A DNA stretch of 64,000 nt. It comes from CAWAYR01 sp050250955. Its GTDB lineage: Bacteria > Acidobacteriota > Vicinamibacteria > Vicinamibacterales > UBA2999. Positions 44,942-53,022 of the stretch are shown here, piece by piece (position 1 is the first letter of the stretch; every line of letters starts with the position of its first letter). The stretch is taken from positions 124,001 through 188,000 of the forward strand of contig JBFWNR010000002.1 of NCBI GenBank assembly GCA_050250955.1, read 5' to 3'. The notes beneath the pieces are model-generated. The model worked only from the letters and a program-made list of their open reading frames with translations, ran no database searches and had not been told where the DNA came from. Made by a program: the position numbers and the translations under genes.

Positions 44942-46084
44942 ATGGCTCTGTACGGTCGCTGCCTCCGCGTAGCCGTCGCCGGCGCCGCACTCCTCGCCAG
45001 CCTGGTCACGGCCCCCTTCCACCTCCACGGGCAGGAGCCCGATCTGCCGCCGCTCGTCTACGTCTGCCCGATGCACTCGGATCAGGTGGCGCACGAGGAC
45101 GGCGAGTGCCCGATCTGCAAGATGGGGCTCGAGCCGATGCGCCTCGACCAGGTGTTCACCTGTCCGGTCCACGCCATCGTCGCCGAGAAGAGCGCCGGCA
45201 AGTGCCCGATCTGCGGCCGCACGCTCGGCGAGATCACGGTGACCGTCGCCTGGCGGTGCGGTGACGTCGACAAGGATCTGATCGAACCGCAGCGCTGCAG
45301 CGACGGCACCCAGGCGATTCGCGTCCAGCGGGCGGCGGCGCACGGCAATCACAATCCGCAGCACGGCGGCCAGTTCTTCATGGCCCAGGACTACTGGCAC
45401 CACGTCGAGGGGGTGTATCCGTCGCCCGGGGTGTTCCGCCTCTATCTCTACGACGACTACACCAAGCCATTGGCGGCCGAGAAGGTGCAGGCGGTGCGCG
45501 CCCGTCTGGTGACCGAGGCAACCAATCCGCAGACCTTCACGGTCACCGAAGTGGCGTCGGTGCCGCTGACCCCGGCCGGCGACGGCGCCTATCTGGAAGC
45601 CGAGATCGCCGCGGTCGGGCTGCCGGCGAACCTGACGCTCCAGGCGGTGTTCGACGGTGGCGGCAAGGAGCAGCGTTTCGATTTCACGTTCGCCGACTTC
45701 TCGGCCGACTCGGCGCCGCCGGCCATCGACGTCGCGACGCGGCTGATGATGGACGTCCCCGACGACCCGGCGGCGCTGGTGGCGATGCTGGTGGAGCGGC
45801 GCGAATCGCTGAAGGAGATCGTCGGACGGGGCGGCCTGAGCGAGGTGTGGGTACCGGCGCTGCAGGGCAAGGACCTCGCCCTGGCGCTCGAGATGCACGC
45901 CCGCGAGTTCCCGCAGGCCCGGCGCGACGCGGTGGCGGCCGCCACCCGCGAGGTGGTCCAGGCCGCCTTCCGCCTCGACTCGTCCGGCGACCGCGGTGAG
46001 CGCGAGGCGGTGCAGCGCGCCGCCGAGCAATTCGAGCGCGCCATCACCGTCCTCGAAACGACCTTCGGAGCCTCCGGCCGATGA
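44942..46084 (+). CDS. secreted protein with two heavy-metal-binding CxxC domains
   Basis: The 380-residue protein has a signal peptide (to about HLHGQE, residue 31). Two heavy-metal-binding domains follow: C42-P-M-H with C56-P-I-C59, and C74-P-V-H with C88-P-I-C91. The next region is rich in histidine (HGNHNPQHGGQFFMAQDYWHH), then mixed beta structure and a C-terminal helical part. Such HMBD proteins bind copper, nickel or cobalt in efflux or chaperone systems. Its gene is coupled to the monoheme protein by ATGA. A metal sensor or periplasmic buffer role is inferred. Confidence 0.8.
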   Translation: MALYGRCLRVAVAGAALLASLVTAPFHLHGQEPDLPPLVYVCPMHSDQVAHEDGECPICKMGLEPMRLDQVFTCPVHAIVAEKSAGKCPICGRTLGEITVTVAWRCGDVDKDLIEPQRCSDGTQAIRVQRAAAHGNHNPQHGGQFFMAQDYWHHVEGVYPSPGVFRLYLYDDYTKPLAAEKVQAVRARLVTEATNPQTFTVTEVASVPLTPAGDGAYLEAEIAAVGLPANLTLQAVFDGGGKEQRFDFTFADFSADSAPPAIDVATRLMMDVPDDPAALVAMLVERRESLKEIVGRGGLSEVWVPALQGKDLALALEMHAREFPQARRDAVAAATREVVQAAFRLDSSGDRGEREAVQRAAEQFERAITVLETTFGASGR

Positions 46085-46854
46085 CCACCCATCTCCTCCG
46101 CCTGTCGCCGGCCGTCGCCCTGCTCGCCGTCGCCCTGGCGTTCTCGGCCAGCACCCGCGGCGAGGCCCACAAGGCGATCACGTCGAAATACACGTTCAAC
46201 GACGACGTGTTCACGGTCTTCAGCGACCACTGCGGCCGCTGCCACGTCGACGGCGGCGTGGCGCCGATGTCGCTGCTCACCTACGACGACGCCGCGCCGT
46301 GGGCCGAATCGCTGCGCATCGAGTTGCTCAGCGAGGACGATCCGAAGCCCTGGCACCGCCTGCGGCTGTCCGCCCGCGAGTTCGACACCATCCTGGTCTG
46401 GGCCAACGGCGGCGCGCCGCGTGGCGACGTCGCCAAGGCCCCGCCGCCGGTCGCGCTGCAGAACCGGTGGGCGGAGGGCGACCCTGATCTCGCCTTGAAG
46501 ATGCCTGCCGCGTTCACCCTGGCTGGCGCCGAGCGGACGGCCACCCACGAGGTGGTGCTCGCCGCCGCCGGCGCCGCCGGCAAGTCGCTGCGAGCCGTGG
46601 ACCTGCTGCCCGGCCTGCCGGCGATCGTCCGCGCCGCCGAGCTGGCCCTGAAGCAGGCCGACGGGACGTTGGTGCCCCTCGGCTTGTGGATTCCCGGACA
46701 GCCCGAGGCGCTGGCGCTGAAAGCGCCGCTCGTGGTGCCGGCGGGCGTGTCGGTAGTGGCCCGCATCACCTACGCGCGCACCTGGAAGTACGAAGGCCAG
46801 GACCTCGCCGACGCCAGTACGATCGGCCTCTACTTCGCCTCGTCCGGGCGCTAG
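46081..46854 (+). CDS. secreted monoheme c-type protein
   Basis: The 257-residue protein has a signal peptide and one haem-attachment motif C51-G-R-C-H55 in HCGRCHVDGG. The remaining region is beta-rich with no other haem motif. Haem would be attached by the ccm system encoded earlier in this window. ATGA overlap with the HMBD gene suggests electron transfer or metal/redox handling together with that protein. It might be a surface electron acceptor or the c-type part of a reductase; partners are not identified. Confidence 0.75.
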   Translation: MTTHLLRLSPAVALLAVALAFSASTRGEAHKAITSKYTFNDDVFTVFSDHCGRCHVDGGVAPMSLLTYDDAAPWAESLRIELLSEDDPKPWHRLRLSAREFDTILVWANGGAPRGDVAKAPPPVALQNRWAEGDPDLALKMPAAFTLAGAERTATHEVVLAAAGAAGKSLRAVDLLPGLPAIVRAAELALKQADGTLVPLGLWIPGQPEALALKAPLVVPAGVSVVARITYARTWKYEGQDLADASTIGLYFASSGR

Positions 46855-46861
46855 CGCCTCG

Positions 46862-47401
46862 TCAGTCGGACGGCGGCGGCTGCGGCCGTCCACGCCACAG
46901 GGCCAGCGCGCCGGCCAGCGGCACGAGCATCACCAATTCGCTGGCCACGGCACCGAGGTTGTGGCGCCAGAAGCCGGGCAGCCAGTAGCGTCGCGAGATG
47001 GCGTCGAACACGTAGGCATCGGCGAAATAGAACCCCGTGGTCCACGGCCACAGCGCCATCACGCCGAGCGGCGGCGTGTCGTCGGAGCCCAGCCAGTCGA
47101 AGAGCACGTGCGACGCCCACGCAGCGGCGACGACGAGCGCGAGGCGGCGGTGGCCGCCGCCGAGCACCAGTGCCGCCGCGACACCAGCCGCGACGGCGGC
47201 GCCCAGGCTGTGGGTCTCCATGCCGTGCCGCCCCCACAGGAAATCGACGTCGGGCAGCATCGCGGCCACCGCGGCCACGCGCACGAGCGGGTCGGCGACC
47301 AGGCGGCGGAGGGGACCGGCGCGGCCGAGCTCCGGGCGCCGTCCCCCGAGCGCCAGGGCGCACAGGACGCCGCCCAGCGCATGACCGATCGGACTGGGCA
47401 C
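46862..47401 (-). CDS. YdjM-like membrane metal-dependent hydrolase family protein
   Basis: The 179-residue membrane protein begins SPIGHALGG and contains AMLPDVDFL and HVLFDWLG, the conserved His/Asp set of the YdjM/DUF457 family. At least four hydrophobic segments are visible. E. coli YdjM is LexA-regulated, but its enzymatic role is unproven. GTG 47401 is the start. It converges with the monoheme gene with 7 nt between stops. Confidence 0.82.
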   Translation of the reverse strand: MPSPIGHALGGVLCALALGGRRPELGRAGPLRRLVADPLVRVAAVAAMLPDVDFLWGRHGMETHSLGAAVAAGVAAALVLGGGHRRLALVVAAAWASHVLFDWLGSDDTPPLGVMALWPWTTGFYFADAYVFDAISRRYWLPGFWRHNLGAVASELVMLVPLAGALALWRGRPQPPPSD

Positions 47402-47570
47402 GTCTACCGCTCCCCGCTCACTCGCTCACCGTACGCAAGACCTGCCGAGGTGGTCAAACCGCCGCGCGGCACGCTCTGCCACGTGGCCACGCCCGGGGCG
47501 GCGAGGCGAAAGTCCATGAATCTTCTAAACGATTGATAAATAGATAGTAGCAAGACTCGACTTCACGCAA

Positions 47571-47590
47571 TTTCGCTTGACTTTCGCTTG
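47571..47590 (+). promoter_or_regulatory. two exact TTTCGCTTG direct repeats over the recA -35
   Basis: TTTCGCTTG at 47571-47579 recurs exactly at 47582-47590, 11 bp apart, i.e. one helical turn on the same face. The first copy supplies TTG of the -35 box. This could be an operator for a DNA-damage repressor; it is not the E. coli LexA consensus. Confidence 0.5.
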
Positions 47591-47605
47591 GCCCACGGCT
47601 AGCAT
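47577..47605 (+). promoter_or_regulatory. recA promoter: TTGACT, 17-nt spacer, TAGCAT
   Basis: TTGACT (47577-47582) and TAGCAT (47600-47605) have ideal spacing. The start would be near 47612, giving a leader of about 60 nt. An AT-rich stretch lies upstream (47520-47560) and may act as an UP element. Confidence 0.75.
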
Positions 47606-47673
47606 CTGGTCGGTCGAACGGATGGCCCGGATCGCCGGCGCGGCCGCCATCCCCAACCTCGACGGAGACTCCC

Positions 47674-48702
47674 ATGCCTGTGGACGACGTGAAAGAGCGG
47701 CTCAAAGCCATCGAGATGGCGGTCGGCCAGATTGAGAAGCAGTTCGGCAAGGGCGCCATCATGCGCCTGGGCCAGAAGGGCGGCGTGCAGCCGGCCGACG
47801 CCATCTCCACCGGGTCGATCAGCATCGACTACGCGCTCGGCATCGGCGGCTTCCCGCGCGGCCGCGTCGTCGAAGTGTTCGGCCCCGAGTCGTCGGGCAA
47901 GACCACGCTGACGTTGCAGGTGATCGCCGAGGCGCAGCGCGCCGGCGGCATGGCGGCCTTCGTCGATGCCGAGCACGCCCTCGACGCCGAGTACGCCAAG
48001 AAGCTCGGCGTGGACATCGACAACCTGCTGGTGTCGCAGCCCGACAACGGCGAGCAGGCGCTCGAGATCGTCGAGGTGCTGGTGCGATCGGGCTCGGTCG
48101 ACGTCGTCGTCGTCGACTCGGTGGCGGCGCTGGTGCCGCGGGCGGAGATCGAAGGCGAGATGGGCGAAGCCCAGGTCGGTCTGCAGGCCCGGCTGATGTC
48201 GCAGGCGCTGCGCAAGCTCACCGGCGTGGTGTCGAAGTCGAAGACCTGCCTGGTCTTCATCAACCAGCTGCGCGAGAAGATCGGCGTGATGTTCGGCAGC
48301 CCGGAGACCACCACCGGCGGCCGGGCGCTGAAGTTCTACTCGTCGGTCCGCGTCGACATCCGCCGCATCGGCGCCATCAAGGACGGCGAAGCGGTGGTCG
48401 GCGGCCGCACCCGCGTCAAGATCGTCAAGAACAAGATGGCGCCGCCGTTCCGCGAGGCCGAGTTCGACGTGATGTACGGCGAAGGCATCTCGCGCGAGGG
48501 CGACCTCATCGACCTGGCGGTCGAGCGCAAGATCATCGACAAGAGCGGTGCCTGGTTCTCGTTCTCCGGCGAGCGGCTCGGCCAGGGCCGCGAGAACGTC
48601 AAGCAGTTCCTCAAGGACCACCCCGACCTGCGCCAGACCATCGAAGACCGGGTGCGGCGCGAGCTCGGCCTGGTCCGCGAAGCCGAAGCCGCCGTCGTCT
48701 AG
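47674..48702 (+). CDS. recA: recombinase RecA
   Basis: RecA forms filaments on single-stranded DNA for recombination and repair, and in many bacteria stimulates LexA cleavage. The 342-residue protein has Walker A GPESSGKT at 70-77, Walker B VVVDSVAALVP, the LMSQALRKL and FINQLREKIG regions, and a normal C-terminus. ATG 47674 follows GGAGA. It is a normal single-copy-type recA with a strong promoter and possible operator, described separately. Confidence 0.98.
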   Translation: MPVDDVKERLKAIEMAVGQIEKQFGKGAIMRLGQKGGVQPADAISTGSISIDYALGIGGFPRGRVVEVFGPESSGKTTLTLQVIAEAQRAGGMAAFVDAEHALDAEYAKKLGVDIDNLLVSQPDNGEQALEIVEVLVRSGSVDVVVVDSVAALVPRAEIEGEMGEAQVGLQARLMSQALRKLTGVVSKSKTCLVFINQLREKIGVMFGSPETTTGGRALKFYSSVRVDIRRIGAIKDGEAVVGGRTRVKIVKNKMAPPFREAEFDVMYGEGISREGDLIDLAVERKIIDKSGAWFSFSGERLGQGRENVKQFLKDHPDLRQTIEDRVRRELGLVREAEAAVV

Positions 48703-48744
48703 CGCCGGCTCGTCGGCTGCGCGTCAACTCTGCCGAGGTCACTC

Positions 48745-49299
48745 GTGGACGCCGCGCTGTTCTCGGCCGTCAACGCCGCGCACGCGCCCTGGGCGGATCC
48801 GATCCTGCTCGGGGCGACGTGGCTGGGCGTGGGCGCTGCGATCTGGTTCGCGCTGGCGTTGGCCGCGCTCGGCTGGCGCCGGCACCGCGCCGCGGCGGTG
48901 CGCGCCTGTCTGCTCGTCGGCGTCGTGCTCGGCGTCAACAACCTCGTCGTCAAGCCGCTGGTGCAGCGGCCACGCCCGTTCCAGGTGCGGACGATCGCCG
49001 CCCGCGTCATCCAGCAGCCGCCGCCGGAGACCCCGTCGTTCCCGTCCGGACACACCGCCACGGCGATCGCCGGCGCCATGGCCCTGGCTCGTGTCTGGCC
49101 TTCCGCCCGATGGCTACTCGGCGGGCTGGCCGCCCTCATCGCCGTCTCGCGCGTCTACGTCGGCGTCCACTATCCCGGCGATCTCGTCGGCGGCGCGGTG
49201 GTGGGCGTGGCGTTGGCGTGGCTGGTCCTGGGCGGCCGCCACCCGTCCACCTGGTCGCGGCCCGGCCCTCCCCCATCGGGCTCGACCTACGTGCCCTGA
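48745..49299 (+). CDS. PAP2 family membrane phosphatase
   Basis: The 184-residue membrane protein has the three PAP2 phosphatase blocks: KPLVQRPRP, PSFPSGHT, and SRVYVGVHYPGD. It would dephosphorylate undecaprenyl pyrophosphate or phosphatidic acid at the periplasmic face, which would fit recycling of the carrier used by the glycan genes. GTG 48745 is the start. It lies 42 nt after recA, and a hairpin terminator follows. Confidence 0.92.
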   Translation: MDAALFSAVNAAHAPWADPILLGATWLGVGAAIWFALALAALGWRRHRAAAVRACLLVGVVLGVNNLVVKPLVQRPRPFQVRTIAARVIQQPPPETPSFPSGHTATAIAGAMALARVWPSARWLLGGLAALIAVSRVYVGVHYPGDLVGGAVVGVALAWLVLGGRHPSTWSRPGPPPSGSTYVP

Positions 49300-49310
49300 G
49301 CCTGCCGTAG

Positions 49311-49330
49311 GGCGGCGCTTCAGCGCTGCC
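49311..49330 (+). terminator. hairpin after the PAP2 gene
   Basis: GGCGGCGCT (49311-49319) pairs with AGCGCTGCC (49322-49330) around a 2-nt loop with one G-T pair, just after the stop at 49299. No T-tract follows. The sequence resembles extragenic palindromic repeats of GC-rich genomes. Confidence 0.5.
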
Positions 49331-49665
49331 GACGGGTGCTCCACCGATGAACCGCGCCGAGGGCGATACCGCCTCCCGGCCTCCAGCCTCCGCCCGGCCG
49401 AATGGCGTTGGGCTACGGCGCGGCAAGCAGGCTGCTGACGCTGAACGATCGTTCGGCCTGGAGGCGGCATCACCCTCGACGCATTGGAGGACGCGCCAGC
49501 CGGCGTCAGTGTCGCCAACCTGTCCGCACGCGCCGGCGCCGGCCGGGACCGTTCGCCTCAGGAACTGACGCCGTACGATCATTCGGCACTCGAGGTCTGG
49601 GCCGGCGGCGTCGCGCATTCGGGCCATCTGCCTCGGTCACCGGCCCTGCCCTGGAACCGGGCGGA

Positions 49666-49714
49666 GGCACAGAAACACGCCTGATTTCGTGTGCTATGAT
49701 TCGGTTTCTGTGCC
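49666..49714. repeat. 11-bp inverted repeat around the tRNA-Phe promoter
   Basis: GGCACAGAAAC (49666-49676) and its exact reverse complement GTTTCTGTGCC (49704-49714) flank the -10 box. A smaller inner inverted repeat, ACACG/CGTGT (49675-49679, 49688-49692), lies inside. The arrangement could be an operator or a structured leader. Confidence 0.5.
49692..49700 (+). promoter_or_regulatory. extended -10 promoter (TGC-TATGAT) for tRNA-Phe
   Basis: TGC directly precedes TATGAT (49695-49700), an extended -10 arrangement that tolerates the lack of a good -35. It lies 35 nt upstream of the mature tRNA 5' end. Confidence 0.6.
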
Positions 49715-49735
49715 CGTTCGCCGGGGCGCAGCCGT

Positions 49736-49811
49736 GGCCAGGTAGCTCAGTTGGTAGAGCATGCGACTGAAAATCGCAGTGTCGGCGGTTCGATCCCGTC
49801 CCTGGCCACCA
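49736..49811 (+). tRNA. tRNA-Phe (anticodon GAA)
   Basis: The 76-nt cloverleaf has acceptor arms GGCCAGG/CCTGGCC and a D-arm GCTC...GAGC. The anticodon stem TGCGA/TCGCA holds loop CTGAAAA (anticodon GAA), and the T-arm is GGCGG-TTCGATC-CCGTC. Discriminator A and an encoded CCA follow. All stems pair, allowing one G-T in the T-stem. Confidence 0.97.
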
Positions 49812-49902
49812 TCTTGGCTTCGCACGACCGCCGCGCCGGCACGTTCCCGCCCCGGCCACGCTCCAGCGCGTTGAGCCTCCACACTGCCGCCGGTCGGGTT
49901 GA

Positions 49903-52900
49903 TCAGTACTGCGACGGCTGCGGCGTCGCCACCCGCCCGCGCCAGGCCTGCTGAATCGCCGCGGTCCGGGCCGCCGCCTCCACGTAGAAGGCGGGGATCA
50001 GGAACAGCGTGACCAGCGAGGAGGCGAAGAGCCCGCCGACCACCACGCGGGCCAGGGCCGCCTGCAGGCCCGCGCCGGCGCCCCAGCCGAGGGCCAGCGG
50101 CACCAGGGCCAGCACCGTGGTCGTCGTAGTCATGAGAATCGGCCGCAGGCGGGCCCGGCCGGCCTCGAGGACCGCGGCTTCCACGTCGAGATCCGACTCG
50201 CGGCGCTTGAGGTTGACGTAGTCCACCAGCACGATGGCGTTGTTCACGACGATGCCGACCAGCATCACCATGCCCATCACGCTCTGCACGTTGATGGTCG
50301 TGCCGGTCAGCAGCAGCGTCGGCGCCACGCCGATGACCGCCACCGGCACGCTGGCCATGACGACCATCGGATCCACGAAGCGCTCGAACTGGCCGGCCAG
50401 CACCATGTAGACCAGCAGCAGCGCCATCACGACGGCAATCACGAGGTCGCGCCTGGCCTCCTGCTGCTCGCGCCAGGCGCCGCCGAAGACGATCGAGAAG
50501 CCCGGCGGCCGCGGCAGGTCGGCGAGCGCCGCCTGGATGCGGCCGACGGCGTCGCCCAGCGCCACGCCGTCCTCGAGATTGGCGGTGATGTACTGCACCC
50601 GCTGCCCGTCGATGTGCCGGATGGTCGTCGGGCCGCGGTCGCGCTGCCGCGAGACCAGCGTGGAGACCGGGATCATCTGTCCGTCGGGAGTCTTGACGGC
50701 GACCCCGGAGAGGTCCTCGGCCGTCTGGCGGTCTTCGGGCCGCAGCCGGACCGTGATCGGGAACTGCTCGCCGCCCTCTCGGAAGTAGCCGGCACGGCTG
50801 CCGCCGACGCTGGTCTGGACGGCCCGGCCCACCTGGTCCACCGACAGGCCCAGGCTGTAGATGCGATCGCGCAGGAAGTGGAGGTTCTCCTCCAGGCGGC
50901 CTTCACGTTCGGTGACCCGCACCTCGACGACCCCCGGGACCTCGGCCATGCGGAGTCGCATCTGGTTGGCGAGCGCCACGCTGCGGTCGAGGTCGTAGCC
51001 GCGCAGCTCCACCTCCACTTCCTCGGCGCCGCCGCCGGATGAGAAGAGCCGACGGAGCATCCACAGGCCCGACTGCGCGCGAACCCGGATCTCGGCCCCG
51101 GGGATCCGCCCGGCCACGTCCTGCCGGATGCGGTCGGCGAGCCGCGACGGGTCCACGGTCCGCTCTCCCGGGTCGACCAGCCGGATACGCAGCTCGGCGT
51201 TGTCGCCCCGCATCCGCGTGTTGATCGACGTGTACTCGCGCTCGGGCACGATGGCCCGCACCCGGCCGGCGAGTTCGTCCAGATAGCGCATCGCGACGGC
51301 CATGCTCGTGCCGCGGGCCATCTCCAGCTGGACCTCGATCTCGTTGGCGTCCATCGGCGGGGTGAGCTCCACCGGCACGTAGCGCACCAGCAGCGAGGCG
51401 AGCACGACGGCGGCGCCCGCGGCCGCGAGCACGCGCCGGCGATGGCGGACGGCGGCGCCCAGCCAGCGCCCGTAGGCGTGCTCCAGACGCGCGAACGCGC
51501 GGTCCAGCCACGAGGCCGGCGCGGCTCCGGCGGTTCGGGCGTCATCGGGACGGACGGTCAGGAAGCGGCTGGCCAGCATCGGCACCAGCGTGAGCGCGAT
51601 GAGCAGCGAGCAGCCGAGCGCGAAGACCACCACCAGCGACAGCGCCTGGAACAGCTGCCCGCTGGTGGTGCGCATGAACACGACCGGCAGGAAGATCACG
51701 CAGGTGGTCAGGGTGGCGGCGACCACCGCGCCTGCCACCTCGCGGGTGCCGACGCGCGCGGCATCCATCCGCCCGCGGCCCGCCTGACGCTGCCGCACGA
51801 TGTTCTCCAGCACCACGATCGCGTTGTCGACGATCAGGCCGATGCCGAGCGCCAGCCCCCCGAAGGTCATCTGATTCAGCGTCAGCCCGGTGAAAAACAG
51901 CAAGCCGAAGGTGGCCACGATCGAGATGGGAATGGCCAGGGCGATGATGGCCGTGGTCGAACGGTTGCGGAGGAAGACGTACAGCACCGCGACCGCGAGC
52001 AGGCCGCCGTAGAGCGCCGAGCTGCGCACGTTGTCGATCGACTGGCGGATGAACAGGCTCTGATCGCTCAGCACGCTCAACTGCAGGTCGGAGCGCTCGG
52101 CGTTGACCCGGTCGACCTCGTCACGGACCGCGGCGGCGACCTGCACGGTGTTGGCGCCGCTCTGCTTCTGGATCTCGAGCCGCACCACCGGGACGCCGTC
52201 GACCTCGGCCAGGTTGGTCACGTCCTCGTAGCCGTCGACCACCTGCGCCACGTCGCGCACCCGGATCGGCTGCCCGGCCCGCACGTCGACGACGGTGGCG
52301 CCGATCTCGTCCACCGAGGCGTACTCTCCGAGCGTGCGCACGTACAGATCCAGCACGCCGTCCTTGACGTTGCCGCCGGGCAGCTGCACGTTCTCGCGGG
52401 CCAGCGCGTCGCGCAGCTCGGCGGCCGCCAGTCCGGCCGCCTTCAGGCGATCGCGGGCCAGTTGCACCTGGATCTCGCGATACACGCCGCCGGCCACCGT
52501 GACGGCGCCGACCCCGGGGATCTGCTCGAACCGCCGGGCGATCTCCCGCTCGAGCAGCCGGGTCGTCGCCGACAGATCCCGCTCGGAGCGCACGGCCAGG
52601 CTGACGATGTCCTGGGCGTCGGGGTCGAACTTCCAGATCGTCGGTGCGTCCGCCTCGACCGGCAGGTCGTCGCGCAGCCGGTCCAGAGCCGACCGCACGT
52701 CGTTGGCCGCCTCGTCCAGACCGACCCCGCCGCCGAACTCCATCGTCACGCGGCTGCGCCCCTCCTGTGAGAACGACGTCATCCGCTCCAGATTGGGAAT
52801 CCCCGACAGCGCGTTCTCGAGCGGGTCGGTGATGATCGTCTCCATCTCCTCGGGGCCGACGTTCGGATAGGTGACGTTGACCGAGAGGCGCGGGTACTCG

Positions 52901-53022
52901 ACCGCCGGCAGCAGATCGACGGGAAGCGACAGCGACCCGACCAGCCCCACGGTCACGACGATCGCGTAGAGCATCGCCGTGGCGACCGGGCGGCGGACGG
53001 CGGTGTCGGTGATCGAGGCCAT
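49903..53022 (-). CDS. RND efflux permease (HAE1/AcrB-like)
   Basis: The 1039-residue permease has twelve transmembrane segments in the RND pattern: SVNVTYPNVGPEEME, LGIGLIVDNAIVVLENI (the proton-relay aspartate, here D-N rather than D-D), and MLVGIVVNNAIVLVDYV. It is driven by protons and with its adaptor and an outer-membrane channel exports drugs or metabolites; no TolC gene is nearby. ATG 53022 overlaps the adaptor's stop (TGATG). It is translated after the adaptor gene. Confidence 0.93.
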   Translation of the reverse strand: MASITDTAVRRPVATAMLYAIVVTVGLVGSLSLPVDLLPAVEYPRLSVNVTYPNVGPEEMETIITDPLENALSGIPNLERMTSFSQEGRSRVTMEFGGGVGLDEAANDVRSALDRLRDDLPVEADAPTIWKFDPDAQDIVSLAVRSERDLSATTRLLEREIARRFEQIPGVGAVTVAGGVYREIQVQLARDRLKAAGLAAAELRDALARENVQLPGGNVKDGVLDLYVRTLGEYASVDEIGATVVDVRAGQPIRVRDVAQVVDGYEDVTNLAEVDGVPVVRLEIQKQSGANTVQVAAAVRDEVDRVNAERSDLQLSVLSDQSLFIRQSIDNVRSSALYGGLLAVAVLYVFLRNRSTTAIIALAIPISIVATFGLLFFTGLTLNQMTFGGLALGIGLIVDNAIVVLENIVRQRQAGRGRMDAARVGTREVAGAVVAATLTTCVIFLPVVFMRTTSGQLFQALSLVVVFALGCSLLIALTLVPMLASRFLTVRPDDARTAGAAPASWLDRAFARLEHAYGRWLGAAVRHRRRVLAAAGAAVVLASLLVRYVPVELTPPMDANEIEVQLEMARGTSMAVAMRYLDELAGRVRAIVPEREYTSINTRMRGDNAELRIRLVDPGERTVDPSRLADRIRQDVAGRIPGAEIRVRAQSGLWMLRRLFSSGGGAEEVEVELRGYDLDRSVALANQMRLRMAEVPGVVEVRVTEREGRLEENLHFLRDRIYSLGLSVDQVGRAVQTSVGGSRAGYFREGGEQFPITVRLRPEDRQTAEDLSGVAVKTPDGQMIPVSTLVSRQRDRGPTTIRHIDGQRVQYITANLEDGVALGDAVGRIQAALADLPRPPGFSIVFGGAWREQQEARRDLVIAVVMALLLVYMVLAGQFERFVDPMVVMASVPVAVIGVAPTLLLTGTTINVQSVMGMVMLVGIVVNNAIVLVDYVNLKRRESDLDVEAAVLEAGRARLRPILMTTTTTVLALVPLALGWGAGAGLQAALARVVVGGLFASSLVTLFLIPAFYVEAAARTAAIQQAWRGRVATPQPSQY

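Larger units (their letters stand above)
49331..49735. other. intergenic stretch without a recognised gene
   Basis: These 405 nt between the PAP2 terminator and tRNA-Phe hold no open frame I can support on either strand. They include the 11-bp inverted repeat and tRNA promoter described separately. I see no other recognisable element. Confidence 0.5.

Noticed and set aside
49347..49568. Possible small gene between the PAP2 gene and tRNA-Phe
   Set aside because: The frame has no ribosome-binding site, no conserved motif and a composition typical of random GC-rich DNA. The stretch is kept as intergenic.
49331..49735. Integration site for a mobile element next to tRNA-Phe
   Set aside because: tRNA genes often host integrases, but no integrase, direct repeat of the tRNA 3' end or change of base composition is seen on either side.
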